DNA of 64,000 nucleotides, taken from contig JALDRC010000005.1 in assembly GCA_031316115.1 (NCBI GenBank), forward strand, positions 186,001 through 250,000. The letters are read 5' to 3'. Origin of the DNA: Nitrososphaeraceae archaeon (GTDB lineage Archaea; Thermoproteota; Nitrososphaeria; Nitrososphaerales; Nitrososphaeraceae). Both the position numbers and the translations under genes were made by a program. Below, piece after piece: positions 19,772 through 28,372 of the stretch (its first letter is position 1; every line of letters starts with the position of its first letter). A model generated the notes under the pieces. The model searched no databases, was not told the DNA's origin, and was given only the letters and a program-made list of their open reading frames with translations.

Positions 19772-20494
19772 ATGAAAAATATTGTTATAAATGAAACAGT
19801 AATTCAATTACGAAAGATATGTAGACTAATAGCAAAAGTTAAAGCACAACAGATATCATATTTACCTCATTATGGACATGAAAGTCTATTTTTTCAAAAT
19901 AATGGCATAACAACAGGTATTATAAACAACAATAAGGAAATAAAAATTGATTTATTTAATGGTCTATTATTATATTACGACAATGAATATACACAAATCA
20001 TAGATCTAACTGATAAAGATATATATTTAAAATTTAGACACTTATTTTCTCATCCACTTGAAATACTTCAAATTGATAATTTAGAAAGATTGAAATTAGA
20101 AGATTTAGAAGATTATTTTGGTTTTATATCCAAAGCGAATTTATCGCTAGAAGTATTTAGAAGTAAATTGAATGGAAATTTCACCCTAGTACATCTATGG
20201 CCAGATGGTTTTGATCTATCTGTGGAATGGTTTACTGGAATAGAGGATCAACAAATTGGAATTGGGATTTCTCCTGGAGATAAAGATTTTTCTAATGCTT
20301 ATCTATATGTAAATCCTCATCCATTTAACAAAGGATTCTTGAAAGAAAAACTACCAATAGGAATCTGGAATACATCTAAATGGAATGGAATTAAGGTCGA
20401 ATGGTACGATCTGGAAAAATTATATGTAAAAGACATATCTAATATTATATATGACCTATTTGATAGGACAAAAACATTGTTTAATTACTCTTAA
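19772..20494 (+). CDS. Conserved-looking protein of unknown function, downstream of the Rieske fusion
   Basis: 240 residues, soluble, no signal peptide. The N-terminal half has helices and a long acidic stretch (LERLKLEDLEDYF); the C-terminal half has well-preserved features such as TLVHLWPDGFDLSVEW, GIGISPGDKDF, YVNPHPF and GIWNTSKWNG, rich in Trp, Gly and Pro. The latter resemble the end of proteins loosely related to DUF5996, but I would not assign that family. Spacing of 29 bp from the Rieske-flavodoxin gene suggests co-transcription, so it may be a substrate or folding partner of that enzyme; this is inference from position only. Confidence 0.7.
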   Translation: MKNIVINETVIQLRKICRLIAKVKAQQISYLPHYGHESLFFQNNGITTGIINNNKEIKIDLFNGLLLYYDNEYTQIIDLTDKDIYLKFRHLFSHPLEILQIDNLERLKLEDLEDYFGFISKANLSLEVFRSKLNGNFTLVHLWPDGFDLSVEWFTGIEDQQIGIGISPGDKDFSNAYLYVNPHPFNKGFLKEKLPIGIWNTSKWNGIKVEWYDLEKLYVKDISNIIYDLFDRTKTLFNYS

Positions 20495-20522
20495 AATTTA
20501 GGAATTTTTAAAAAAATAAAAA

Positions 20523-20666
20523 TTAATGACTGTGTCCACAGCCACAACCACTATGTCCGCCACCTTGCTTTTCACTACTACTACATGATGGACAAAGAGA
20601 TACATTACTTTCTGACATAAAAGATGTTCCACATGATGTACATTTTAATTTTTGAATTCCTTCCAT
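20523..20666 (-). CDS. 47-residue zinc-ribbon protein with His/Cys-rich tail
   Basis: A short gene easily missed by size cut-offs. The product starts MEGIQKLKCTSCG and holds two CxxC knuckles (CTSC at about 9-12 and CPSC at about 27-30), a rubredoxin-like zinc ribbon. The tail is Gly/His/Cys-rich (GGGHSGCGCGHSH), able to bind further metal. Length and layout recall small zinc-ribbon proteins of archaea and the FmdB-type regulatory knuckle, though no family is certain. Convergent to the 240-residue gene. A role in metal storage, delivery or as a minimal transcription/translation adaptor is speculation. Confidence 0.72.
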   Translation of the reverse strand: MEGIQKLKCTSCGTSFMSESNVSLCPSCSSSEKQGGGHSGCGCGHSH

Positions 20667-20783
20667 GAAATAATAAACATTTTAATCCTTATTAATACGT
20701 TAGCAAACTGCAATGCGAGTATTTACAATAATATATCTTAATAGAGCTCTACCAATAATAATGTGCAAGCAATACCCAACAAA

Positions 20784-21203
20784 CTATTTATAGCTTACAG
20801 TATCTGTTTTATCAATAATCTGAGTTCCACTAGATAGATTAGTTAAAATAAGTCTTGCATAAACTTCCTCCTTTCCTAAATCTTCATCTAGAACACCTTC
20901 TCCTAATATCTCGCTGAATGTAAATTTTTCACTAATCGCAGGAGATATAGCTGGAAAATATCTTAGTGGATTAAATATGAACAACTTGTCATTAGTAACT
21001 ATATCTTTTCCCCATAATTCACATTTTAATTTGAACAAACGTTTTCCATTGGTAGTCATTTGATATAATTCCTGAGGTGTAAACCGTATTTCTCCTGATA
21101 CGGCAACCTGTTTTAATTTTTTATTAGAATCATGATTAATTATAAGTTTTTCATTAAGAATAATAACCATATCTATAAAAATGCGTTTTATATCTATAAA
21201 CAT
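20784..21203 (-). CDS. Protein of unknown function, beta-rich
   Basis: Up to 139 residues; the first 12 codons are Ile/Met/Phe-rich and a later Met (residue 12) may be the start. The rest looks like a soluble beta-rich domain: VAVSGEIRFTPQEL, FKLKCELWGKD, DKLFIFNP, and EVYARLILTNLSSGTQIIDKTDTVSYK. The alternating strands and the closing segment resemble small immunoglobulin-like or C2-like sandwich proteins, but I do not recognise a family. Its promoter faces a region with a perfect palindrome at 21247-21270, about 45 bp upstream of the start. Confidence 0.62.
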   Translation of the reverse strand: MFIDIKRIFIDMVIILNEKLIINHDSNKKLKQVAVSGEIRFTPQELYQMTTNGKRLFKLKCELWGKDIVTNDKLFIFNPLRYFPAISPAISEKFTFSEILGEGVLDEDLGKEEVYARLILTNLSSGTQIIDKTDTVSYK

Positions 21204-21246
21204 ATTTGTGAGTAAAAAATAAATGTTTTTATACTACTATATTTCC

Positions 21247-21270
21247 GAATTTTTCGGCGTCGAAAAATTC
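21247..21270. repeat. Perfect inverted repeat, possible operator or hairpin
   Basis: GAATTTTTCG and CGAAAAATTC form a perfect 10-bp stem around GCGT. It lies in the divergent region between the 139-residue gene (starts at 21203, minus) and the phasin-like gene (21615, plus). GC-rich steps at the centre make it stand out from the background. It could be a transcription factor site or part of a minus-strand leader. Confidence 0.6.
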
Positions 21271-21614
21271 TAATTATATTTAATCCATCTATAATTATTA
21301 AAAATAATCTATTAATAATATTGAGTTTTGAATTACAGATTTGGCCTACACAAGTAAAATTTAGGTTTTAATCAGCAAGAAAATCATTTTAAAGTTAACT
21401 CATATAGCTATTATCAATGGATATAATTAATTGTTAAAAAAATATTTGTCAATCATGATCTAAAATTTTAATTGGCTTACATGTGTGATGTTCAATCCTT
21501 AAACCTATCATGAATATTTTTATAATCCAGAAATCTAATTTTCTATATAATAAATGGTAAAATATATAGTCAATATTACTAATCTTTATCTATTTAGTTG
21601 TACATTTAAAAAAT
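21271..21614. other. Intergenic stretch with the phasin-like gene promoter
   Basis: No gene. TATA-like elements (for example AATATATAG at about 21561-21569) precede the ATG at 21615. Confidence 0.4.
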
Positions 21615-22172
21615 ATGTCATCAACAAAAAAAAATGATATTAAGGAAAATACTAGCAAATTAAAAGATACTACAGATAAATATCTTGAAGAACAAAAACA
21701 ACAGGTTCAAGATACAGTAGATGACGTATCAGAAACTAATGCTACAATAAATGAAAATGTAAACAAAATACAAAGAGATAATCAAAAAGTATTTGAAAAG
21801 AATGCAGATACCTTCAGAAAATATCAAGAAGATGGAATTAGAGCTGTACAAGAAATATCAAATAATGTTGCAGAATTACAAAAAAATATCTTTAACACAT
21901 ACCAGTCATCCTATACTCAATTCCTAGATAACACATTTAGATCATATTGGCAAAATTTCAATATTCCAGAAAGATATTCTGAAACATATAATACAGTAAA
22001 CAAAAATATGCAAGGTGGTACAATTAACCTAACAAGTTTCATAAATGAAATAACTGTAGGTGGTTTTGAACATTTTAGTAAATCAATTGAACTTACACAA
22101 AGATATTACAATGACATTGTGCAGAATAATTTTAATTACGCAAAAAAAATAGGGAGATATTACAATAGATAA
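21615..22172 (+). CDS. Phasin-like coiled-coil protein
   Basis: 185 residues, no signal peptide or cysteines. Residues 1-95 are hydrophilic and Asn/Gln/Lys/Glu-rich with long helices (VDDVSETNATINENVNKIQ); residues 90-185 are amphipathic and aromatic (NTYQSSYTQFLDNTF, YWQNF, ELTQRYYNDIVQNNFNYAKK). This combination of long amphipathic helices rich in Phe/Tyr is like phasins, which coat polyhydroxyalkanoate granules. Soil Nitrososphaerota are known to carry polyhydroxyalkanoate synthase genes, but none is in this window, so the call is by composition only. A strong hairpin terminator follows the stop codon directly, which suggests a well-expressed single gene. Alternatives: a structural coiled-coil or envelope-associated protein. 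Confidence 0.6.
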   Translation: MSSTKKNDIKENTSKLKDTTDKYLEEQKQQVQDTVDDVSETNATINENVNKIQRDNQKVFEKNADTFRKYQEDGIRAVQEISNNVAELQKNIFNTYQSSYTQFLDNTFRSYWQNFNIPERYSETYNTVNKNMQGGTINLTSFINEITVGGFEHFSKSIELTQRYYNDIVQNNFNYAKKIGRYYNR

Positions 22173-22174
22173 AT

Positions 22175-22210
22175 AAAGGAAAAAATTAATATTTTTTCCT
22201 TTTGTCTTTT
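22175..22210 (+). terminator. Hairpin terminator after the phasin-like gene
   Basis: AAAGGAAAAAA and TTTTTTCCTTT form a perfect 11-bp stem with a 6-nt loop, followed by a T-rich run. It starts three bases after the stop codon. Confidence 0.65.
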
Positions 22211-22499
22211 TGAGCAATTTTTAATAGAGTAAATTAAATTTTATAATAATATATTATATTTTTGTTATGAATTACATGTTGTTATGTTACGAAAAGATAA
22301 TAAAAAAGTTTTACTCATTAAAGTTTACTCTTAAAATCACATAAAATATTAATATAATGAAATAATAAAAGGGTATTGTCTTAAATATAAAGAAGCAACA
22401 ATAATTAGACCTCTTTAATATCAATAAAATCATAAAAAAATTTACTCAAGACGTAAAATTTTATATAAAATAATACTAATAAACATTAGGGAAAACAAA
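22211..22499. other. Intergenic stretch with the promoter of the 76-residue gene
   Basis: No gene. TTTTATATAAAA at 22459-22470 is a strong archaeal TATA box; the ATG at 22500 would then have a leader of about 10 nt. Confidence 0.5.
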
Positions 22500-22730
22500 A
22501 TGACAGTTTTAGAAACATCACAAATAGAAATTAATGAGGAAAAAAAACAATGGTGGTTTGTAGAACCATATGACGAAATTTTTCAAGAATATAATAGCAT
22601 TGATGGTTATCCAGCTCACATAAAAGAGAAGGTAGAAGAAATAATCTCAAAAAAAATCGGAAAGAAAAAAGTGAATATTACCGTATTTTCGTATAAAGAC
22701 AACATAGGCAACTATGATTTAGTTGATTGA
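22500..22730 (+). CDS. Small soluble protein, unknown
   Basis: 76 residues, acidic start and basic middle (VEEIISKKIGKKKVNITVFSYKDN). Two tryptophans in a KQWWFVEPYDE segment. No signal peptide, membrane segment or metal motif. The good TATA box and ordinary composition argue for a real gene. I do not recognise a family. Single gene between an upstream terminator and a long empty stretch. Confidence 0.6.
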   Translation: MTVLETSQIEINEEKKQWWFVEPYDEIFQEYNSIDGYPAHIKEKVEEIISKKIGKKKVNITVFSYKDNIGNYDLVD

Positions 22731-23550
22731 TCTTGGCTATTGTTAGTTTGTTCAAACATTTTTCTGATTTTTAATTTTCTTAGTTAAATTGAATATCTAA
22801 TTCTTATAGATCACAATAAATTTTCAAATATAAAAAAATAAAACATTATTTTATAAAATAAAGATAGTAGTTGTACATTCACCAGTATTTTATCTTGGTT
22901 TTCTGAAACCGCAATAAGATTTTCTTAAATTCATTTGACTGCTTGTATTTTAGAGTCTAATCCTAGAAGAAGATAGGAGCAGAACACAAAGTAGTTACAA
23001 ATGAAAAGGATGATTTGTAACAAGATGGTAGAACTTTATGTATTTATGCTTTTACTAAGTTAATAAAGGAAGTAAAATTAAAATTCAATTTTGTTAAATT
23101 ATTTTAATTGGATTTAAATTATTGTTATACAGGAATACACAATATCTATTATTGACATATTAACTAGATATAAGAAGAGATTAAGGTTTGACAAGACAAG
23201 TACAAAATAACAGGTTGGTTTTCATCAAAATAAGAGTATAATCCAAATGATGCAATGAAGTGATAATGCTCAAAAAGATGAATTATAATTATGAAGTTTA
23301 ATATACTAACATAATTTTACAACTTCTACAAAAAATAATAAAACTTTTACAGTTGATTATAATCAATTCTGGTAGAGCTTTAGATATAATTCGCAATATA
23401 TATAACACAGTATATTCTCTTTTCTAAAGACTAGTTTTTACCGCTTCAAAATTGTTTCTAAAATAATATTTTATTTTAAACTATTATATAATAAAAAATA
23501 AAAAAATATTACAACTTACTATTCCACACAGATAAAAAAATAATTTATGT
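22731..23550. other. Gene-free stretch
   Basis: About 800 bp without a supportable gene, RNA or repeat. A few less AT-biased patches (22960-23030) may be decayed coding DNA but could not be identified. Confidence 0.4.
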
Positions 23551-23895
23551 CTATTCCTTTTCCATTTCCGTTTCAGCCCTTTTCATCGCTTTCTCCCTTT
23601 CCTTTTCAGCTTTCTTCATCTCCTTTTTCTCTCTCTTTTCCATCTTCTTCATCAATGCTTGTTCTCTGAAAAACTCCTCAGCTTGCATCTTTAACATCTT
23701 CTTTTCTCTTGTAGGTCTTGATCTATGTCCTAGATACATAATAATAAAACCGAAGATTGTTAATAATAAACCAATTATAGGAATACTGCCTAGAAAAAGG
23801 AAAGGCTGAACAAGTGCTACAATAATTAATCCAATTCCTATAATTAGAATTATGAAACCAAAAAAATATCCTAATACTTGTGAGACTCTACCCAT
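23551..23895 (-). CDS. Small membrane protein with two helices and a Lys/Glu coiled-coil tail
   Basis: 114 residues. Two hydrophobic segments (about 8-30 and 33-56) form a hairpin in the membrane; the rest (about 60-114) is a highly charged continuous helix rich in KKMEKREKKE-type heptads, probably a cytoplasmic coiled coil. Not a family I can name. Such proteins can act as membrane anchors or oligomeric scaffolds. Monocistronic. Confidence 0.65.
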   Translation of the reverse strand: MGRVSQVLGYFFGFIILIIGIGLIIVALVQPFLFLGSIPIIGLLLTIFGFIIMYLGHRSRPTREKKMLKMQAEEFFREQALMKKMEKREKKEMKKAEKEREKAMKRAETEMEKE

Positions 23896-24223
23896 TATGT
23901 ACTCAACAACTAATTGATTTTATATTTATTGATTACTATACATTATTACTTTGTCCTTATCTTCCAAGTTGATAACTGCCGCTTATCAAAATACATCCAT
24001 TTGAGAAAAATAAAAACCTATAAAACAAATATGTATATTAAAACTCCGTATTATTAAAACTTTACGATTATTTGATTAAAATATTATATTAAAATCTTCC
24101 ACATAATCTACATCTTATAATCTATAATAACAATTTTGATTATATGTATAATTAATGAAAACCATATTTTCATTTCGTTTTTTATAAAATTCGTACTTTT
24201 CGATCCATTTCTTTTCTTTGCCT
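23896..24223. other. Intergenic stretch ending at the IS element
   Basis: No gene. Its last 26 bases (24198-24223), directly abutting the IS left end, recur exactly at 27544-27569. Confidence 0.5.
24198..24223 (+). repeat. 26-bp exact repeat, copy 1 (IS left flank)
   Basis: Identical to 27544-27569 over 26 bases, beginning TTTCGATCCATTTC and ending TTTGCCT. This copy ends precisely where the IS inverted repeat begins. Confidence 0.85.
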
Positions 24224-24931
24224 GGCTCTGTTAATTTAATCAGAAACAGATAGAGCTAAGAACATTCTATCTATCATATGAATCAAATCTAATTTGAAAG
24301 AAACAGAACATCTACATGTATAGTGATGTATTCTTTGAATTTGTACTTTCTTGGTTTGAGTTTACGTAATACATCTAAAGCATTAATAATATTTAGAGAT
24401 GAAAAGCGAAGTCATGTTTCTGTTTGGAATTGGATACAAAGATTTAGTTCTTGTCAGATCTACAAAAGAAAAAGAGTAACCGCTTTTATTATAGATGAGA
24501 CTGTGATCCAAATAGGAGATCATCATTTTTGGTTATGGATTTGTATTGAACCAGTTCAAAGATCTGTGCTTGGAATCTATATCTCTGAAGATAGAAACAT
24601 GCTTGTAGCAGAGAATTTTATCAGATCTCTTGTATCCAGATATGGTAAACATACCATCTATACAGATGGTGGTACCTGGTATGATCAAGCCTGCGACGTA
24701 ATTGGATTAAAACATCATTTGCATTCTTCAATAGAGAAAAGTTTGATGGAAAGAGTAAACCAGTTTTTGAAAGATCGTATAGAAAGTTTTGATGATTACT
24801 ATCCATGTAGACAAGAGGAATGTAATTTATTATACGTTAATAACTGGATAATTCTTTACTTATACAATGATACTATAGCAAACAATAACTTTGAGTTAGG
24901 AAAAGGAGGTAATATTACCACTAACAGAGCC
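24224..24931 (+). mobile_element. IS6-like insertion sequence, 708 bp
   Basis: Bounded by a 10-bp terminal inverted repeat: GGCTCTGTTA at 24224-24233 and TAACAGAGCC at 24922-24931. The GGCTCTGTT ends and a single DDE transposase on about 700-800 bp fit the IS6 family. The 8-bp flanks do not match (CTTTGCCT left, AGTCTAGA right), so no target duplication is left; replicative IS6-type movement followed by rearrangement could explain this. Two decayed relatives lie at 15550-16130 and 33796-34202. Confidence 0.82.
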
Positions 24932-25066
24932 AGTCTAGACAACAAGAAAATGAAAGACTTCAATTTTACATCTATTAAATACACTGATAATAAAAATAAA
25001 TTGAAGATATTAGAAACATATATTATTTCTAAAATATGGGATGTGATTGTGATGTTAGTGTTGTAA
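24323..25066 (+). CDS. IS6-like DDE transposase, reading through the right inverted repeat
   Basis: 247 residues from a GTG (an ATG follows at 24326). A short N-terminal helix-turn-helix region ([10 protein letters not shown]) precedes an RNase H-fold catalytic core. Candidate acidic residues: Asp59 in IIDET, Asp115 in YTDGG and Glu143 in [13 protein letters not shown], with a Lys seven positions on. The spacing between the second and third is shorter than in classical IS6 enzymes, so the family name is approximate. Only about the first 202 residues lie inside the element; the remaining 45 are host sequence read past the right repeat, so the native stop seems lost. Activity is possible but uncertain. 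Confidence 0.8.
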   Translation: MMYSLNLYFLGLSLRNTSKALIIFRDEKRSHVSVWNWIQRFSSCQIYKRKRVTAFIIDETVIQIGDHHFWLWICIEPVQRSVLGIYISEDRNMLVAENFIRSLVSRYGKHTIYTDGGTWYDQACDVIGLKHHLHSSIEKSLMERVNQFLKDRIESFDDYYPCRQEECNLLYVNNWIILYLYNDTIANNNFELGKGGNITTNRASLDNKKMKDFNFTSIKYTDNKNKLKILETYIISKIWDVIVMLVL

Positions 25067-25524
25067 GTCATTATCGCGCCAACTACTGCAGCAACTTGTA
25101 ACATATCCTTCTGATATTAAAAAGTGTAGAAAATCAATTAGAAAAGAAAGAATCCGGCCTTTACCAAATGACTTACAAATAGACCTTATTAACAATAGGA
25201 AAGGTCATTATATTTTTATTAACATTTTAAATCATTGAACAAGTAATATTATTACCAACATGATTATTATACATCCGCTTCAGACAGATGTTGATAGTGA
25301 GCATTTTGAGTGTTATTACTCGATTCTATATCAAATGAATTTAGTGTCTCACTGTCAGTATTGGTCCTACATAAATTTAATATTAATAATTTTATTGATA
25401 AAATTAATTGATAAATTTTTCTTTGAAATCTTCATAAATTGATCATAATTCCTATCCGAAAAATTCGTTTCAAAGTTCTTATTTTTATGGTTAAATCATA
25501 CATTGTCATAATATTCATTTAAAG
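25067..25524. other. Gene-free stretch after the IS element
   Basis: No gene I can support. A patch at about 25090-25240 reads as a broken basic peptide (KCRKSIRKERIRPLPND) of unknown origin, probably decayed coding sequence. Confidence 0.4.
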
Positions 25525-25764
25525 TTATATATGATATATGCTTCTAAAAAATCTAAAGTAAACGGAGAAATTAAGATAAGAGATAATATTGAACTGATAA
25601 TATTTTGACAGAAAGAATAAATCTTTATTAGCCATATAAGTGCTCAGCAGTAAAAGTATTGATAATCCATAAATTGCGTTTTCAATCAAAAAATTTTTTC
25701 CTTTAAATAATAATGATGCTTGTAATTTATTTTGATTCAAATTGATAAGTTTTATGGTGGACAA
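25525..25764 (-). pseudogene. Possible inverted N-terminal piece of the decayed membrane protein
   Basis: A minus-strand frame of 79 codons. It has a charged start with K-x-N, one strong hydrophobic segment (YGLSILLLLSTYM) and a second weaker one (NIISYLNFSVYF). The layout matches the first 60 residues of the 463-residue membrane protein at 4392-5783. The rest of that protein's decayed homologue begins on the opposite strand about 30 bp away (25797). This would mean a local inversion. The match is weak, and an unrelated spurious frame is a real alternative. Confidence 0.3.
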
Positions 25765-25796
25765 TTAAATTTAAAAGATTTAGTTATCTAGAATAT

Positions 25797-26990
25797 AAAA
25801 ATATTATTTTTAATCTTTAGTATAATCTTTTATATTTATCGATTATATTTATTAAAAAAAATTAAAGAATCGTTATATGCTATTTCTTTTCATTCAGATA
25901 GAAATAGAAAATCAATAAGAGGATTAACATTTAATAGGGTATATATTATGCTATTTTCACTAGTCAGTTAATTTTACTGGATTAATATGTTATTTATTAA
26001 TAGATATTATTGTATTGAACAAGTATTTTGTTGTAGAAGTATTATTGACTGTAATATGCTCATATGTTACTGGAATATTTTTTTTACTATTTACTGCATT
26101 TAAATTTATAAATGGTATAAACAAAAAAATAATCTCCTTTTTTTACTATATAGCATCTTTTTCTTTTTATTCTCAATCAATCTTGTAATTTCATCATTTT
26201 TATTAATTCATGCAACTTTAGAACATTCTAAAGAAAAAAGAGAGATTCCGATTTCTTTATTTTATTCTGGACTATTTGGAGAAAGAACAGAATTAGAAAA
26301 AAATAACAACATCATATACAGTCTTTTAAGTTCAATAATTTTTTTTTATTAATTTGGATTGTAAACGTATCATTATTAAAATTTATTCTAGTAGCATTAG
26401 GAAAATACAATATGGTATTTTTATTATTCTTCCACTATTATTTCTTTTTCTATATTTCAATATAAAGGTGGGGCACTCCAAGACATCTTTCATTTACCAT
26501 ATAATTTTCAAAATAATGCGGGTTATACCATTATCATTAGTTTATTTTGAATTAATTTTCAGTATACTTTTCGGAACGTATTTCTTGATAGCCTATAAGA
26601 AAATAGTAAATGAAATAATTAGAAAATATTTGATATTTATGATTATAGGAGTAATACTACTAGTTAGTTCCAAATGAAATATATTCATGTTATCTTTTTT
26701 ATCCTCCTTTTGGCACAATAATATCATATTGGAATATCTTCTTCTTGGTTTAATATGGATTTTTTGGTTTATCTGTGAGTTTATCAAAAAATCGGGAATT
26801 AGTAAAAGAGATTTCACTGATTACTGGGAAAAAGACCCTATTATGATAGACATTAGTTTATCGCAGTAATAGAAAACATAGTAAGAGAAAAAATCAATAC
26901 ATTGCCTCCTAATTTAACTTATAGACTTGACAGAGATAATGAAACAAAGATAAAGAATTACCAAAATGTTTGAATTAGTAAAAACAGAGA
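25797..26990 (+). pseudogene. Decayed homologue of the 463-residue membrane protein
   Basis: Pieces in shifting frames together spell a polytopic membrane protein. First piece: LFLIFSIIFYIYRL. Then LNKYFVVEVLLTVICSYV with a GINKKIISFFYYI piece and INLVISSFLLIHAT, matching NKYSLILLEIQ, KKINYIIILF and VNLIISLIYIQ of the intact protein in order. Later pieces (26354-26677 and 26687-26869) give the remaining helices, and a charged tail with IENIVREKINTLPPN matches the intact protein's cytoplasmic tail. At least five frameshifts or stops are present. It is followed by the decayed secreted-protein gene, so the two-gene module was once duplicated here. Confidence 0.75.
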
Positions 26991-27100
26991 TACTAAAATT
27001 CTAAGGAACTACTAAAAATCATAGTTAAATTATTAAAAAAAATCTATTTTTCCCTAGAAAACCAACTTTTATAATATATTTAATAGTATCAGAATTATCA

Positions 27101-27653
27101 ATGGACAAAGTGTATGGTCATAGATTCTATGTATTAGTAGTGATAATATCTTACACTATCATAATAAATTTTGCAAATAATATAATTGATACTTTTGCAC
27201 AGGATAGTAGTAATTTACCTTTTGATAAACCAAAAATTTAATCTTACTGATGATGAAATTACTAAAACATTCTGGGATTGGTCTCATAAGTGTAGAACAC
27301 GGTCCCAGATAGCGCCAATCCTTCAAAAGAAACGGAATGTGTAATGTATAAAGATGATAACAAAAAAATAGTAATTTTATTAGATCCATATTTTCTTGGT
27401 AAAATTGTCCAAAAATGTGATATTCCTACTGGGTATCACATAATTGGTCCCATTATATAATGCGCATTGTGATGGCTCAAATAAACTGGCTCTGAAAATT
27501 TTATTTGAGCAATTATTACAATGTGCAAAAGATGCAGATAAAGTTTCGATCCATTTCTTTTCTTTGCCTAATTATTTATTAAATATATATTTCATAAATT
27601 CCTGTTACCTCATTAAGGTAACATATACTTTTTTATCATCAGTAACAACTTAA
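27101..27653 (+). pseudogene. Decayed homologue of the WxW secreted protein
   Basis: Begins with an ATG at 27101 and a good signal peptide (VLVVIISYTIIINFANN). Three frame changes later the pieces read LTDDEITKTFWDWSH, VPDSANPSKETECVMYKD, IVQKCDIPTGYHIIGP and YNAHCDGSNKLALK with LLQCAKDAD. These match the intact secreted protein (5850-6677) in order: [32 protein letters not shown] and TKCARE. The matching part stops at about 27545, where the 26-bp repeat begins; the C-terminal half is missing. The frame 27444-27653 is only its last piece. Confidence 0.8.
27544..27569 (+). repeat. 26-bp exact repeat, copy 2
   Basis: Same 26 bases as 24198-24223. It sits exactly where the secreted-protein pseudogene loses its match to the intact gene. 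Confidence 0.85.
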
Positions 27654-28372
27654 ATTTTTTGTTTTCTTCCTTTGCTTATTTAGTTTTGAAAACCTGGATA
27701 GCTATAGTTGAATGAGATAAACGTACTATTCTTTCTTATTTCTGATGATAACGATATAATATTTTTATCTTGCTAATACTAAATGTTTTATTACTCTTCT
27801 ACGATTCATATTTGCGTTAAAGTTTATCACTTTCCCAAATACATATAACTATGTACTAACTCTTCTAGTTTTTTCAGTGGATGATGAGTTACCAAAGTAG
27901 GGAGTAATTTAATTCTCAATATCATTCTAGATATTGTTCATTTTAACTTTAACAAAATTATATAATTATTTCAAACAATTAGTACTATTGATCAATTGAT
28001 TCTAGGTAGTAATCTATTTTTTGGTATATATCAGAATTTTTTATCTGTATGTTGAGAAATGATATTATGTGTTATTTTCTTTGTATATTATAAAGATAAC
28101 ATTATATCCAGAAATCAAGAATGTCGATAACTCCTTTTCGGTTGTTTACCTAATGGTTTTCAGAGGATCCTTTCTACTGCATATAGTTATAAAAACCATA
28201 GATTATCCCAGAATTCTCTCTGTTTGGATCACGACAAATCTTCTTATCAACTATAGTTCAAAGCTTAATTGAATAAGATGAATTTGAAACCATTTTTTAT
28301 CGCCTTTCTTTCTATTCCTCGAGTTAACAACTATATTATACCAATAACTACTATTTGAATTGCCATATAGAG
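27654..28372. other. Gene-free stretch before tRNA-Gly
   Basis: About 700 bp with no supportable gene. A 67-codon plus-strand frame (28069-28272) shows no family features and is not called. Confidence 0.4.

Noticed and set aside
26354-26869. Two adjacent membrane-protein frames as real genes
   Set aside because: They are consecutive pieces of the decayed 463-residue-type membrane protein.
27444-27653. 69-codon frame as a real gene
   Set aside because: It is the last in-frame piece of the secreted-protein pseudogene.
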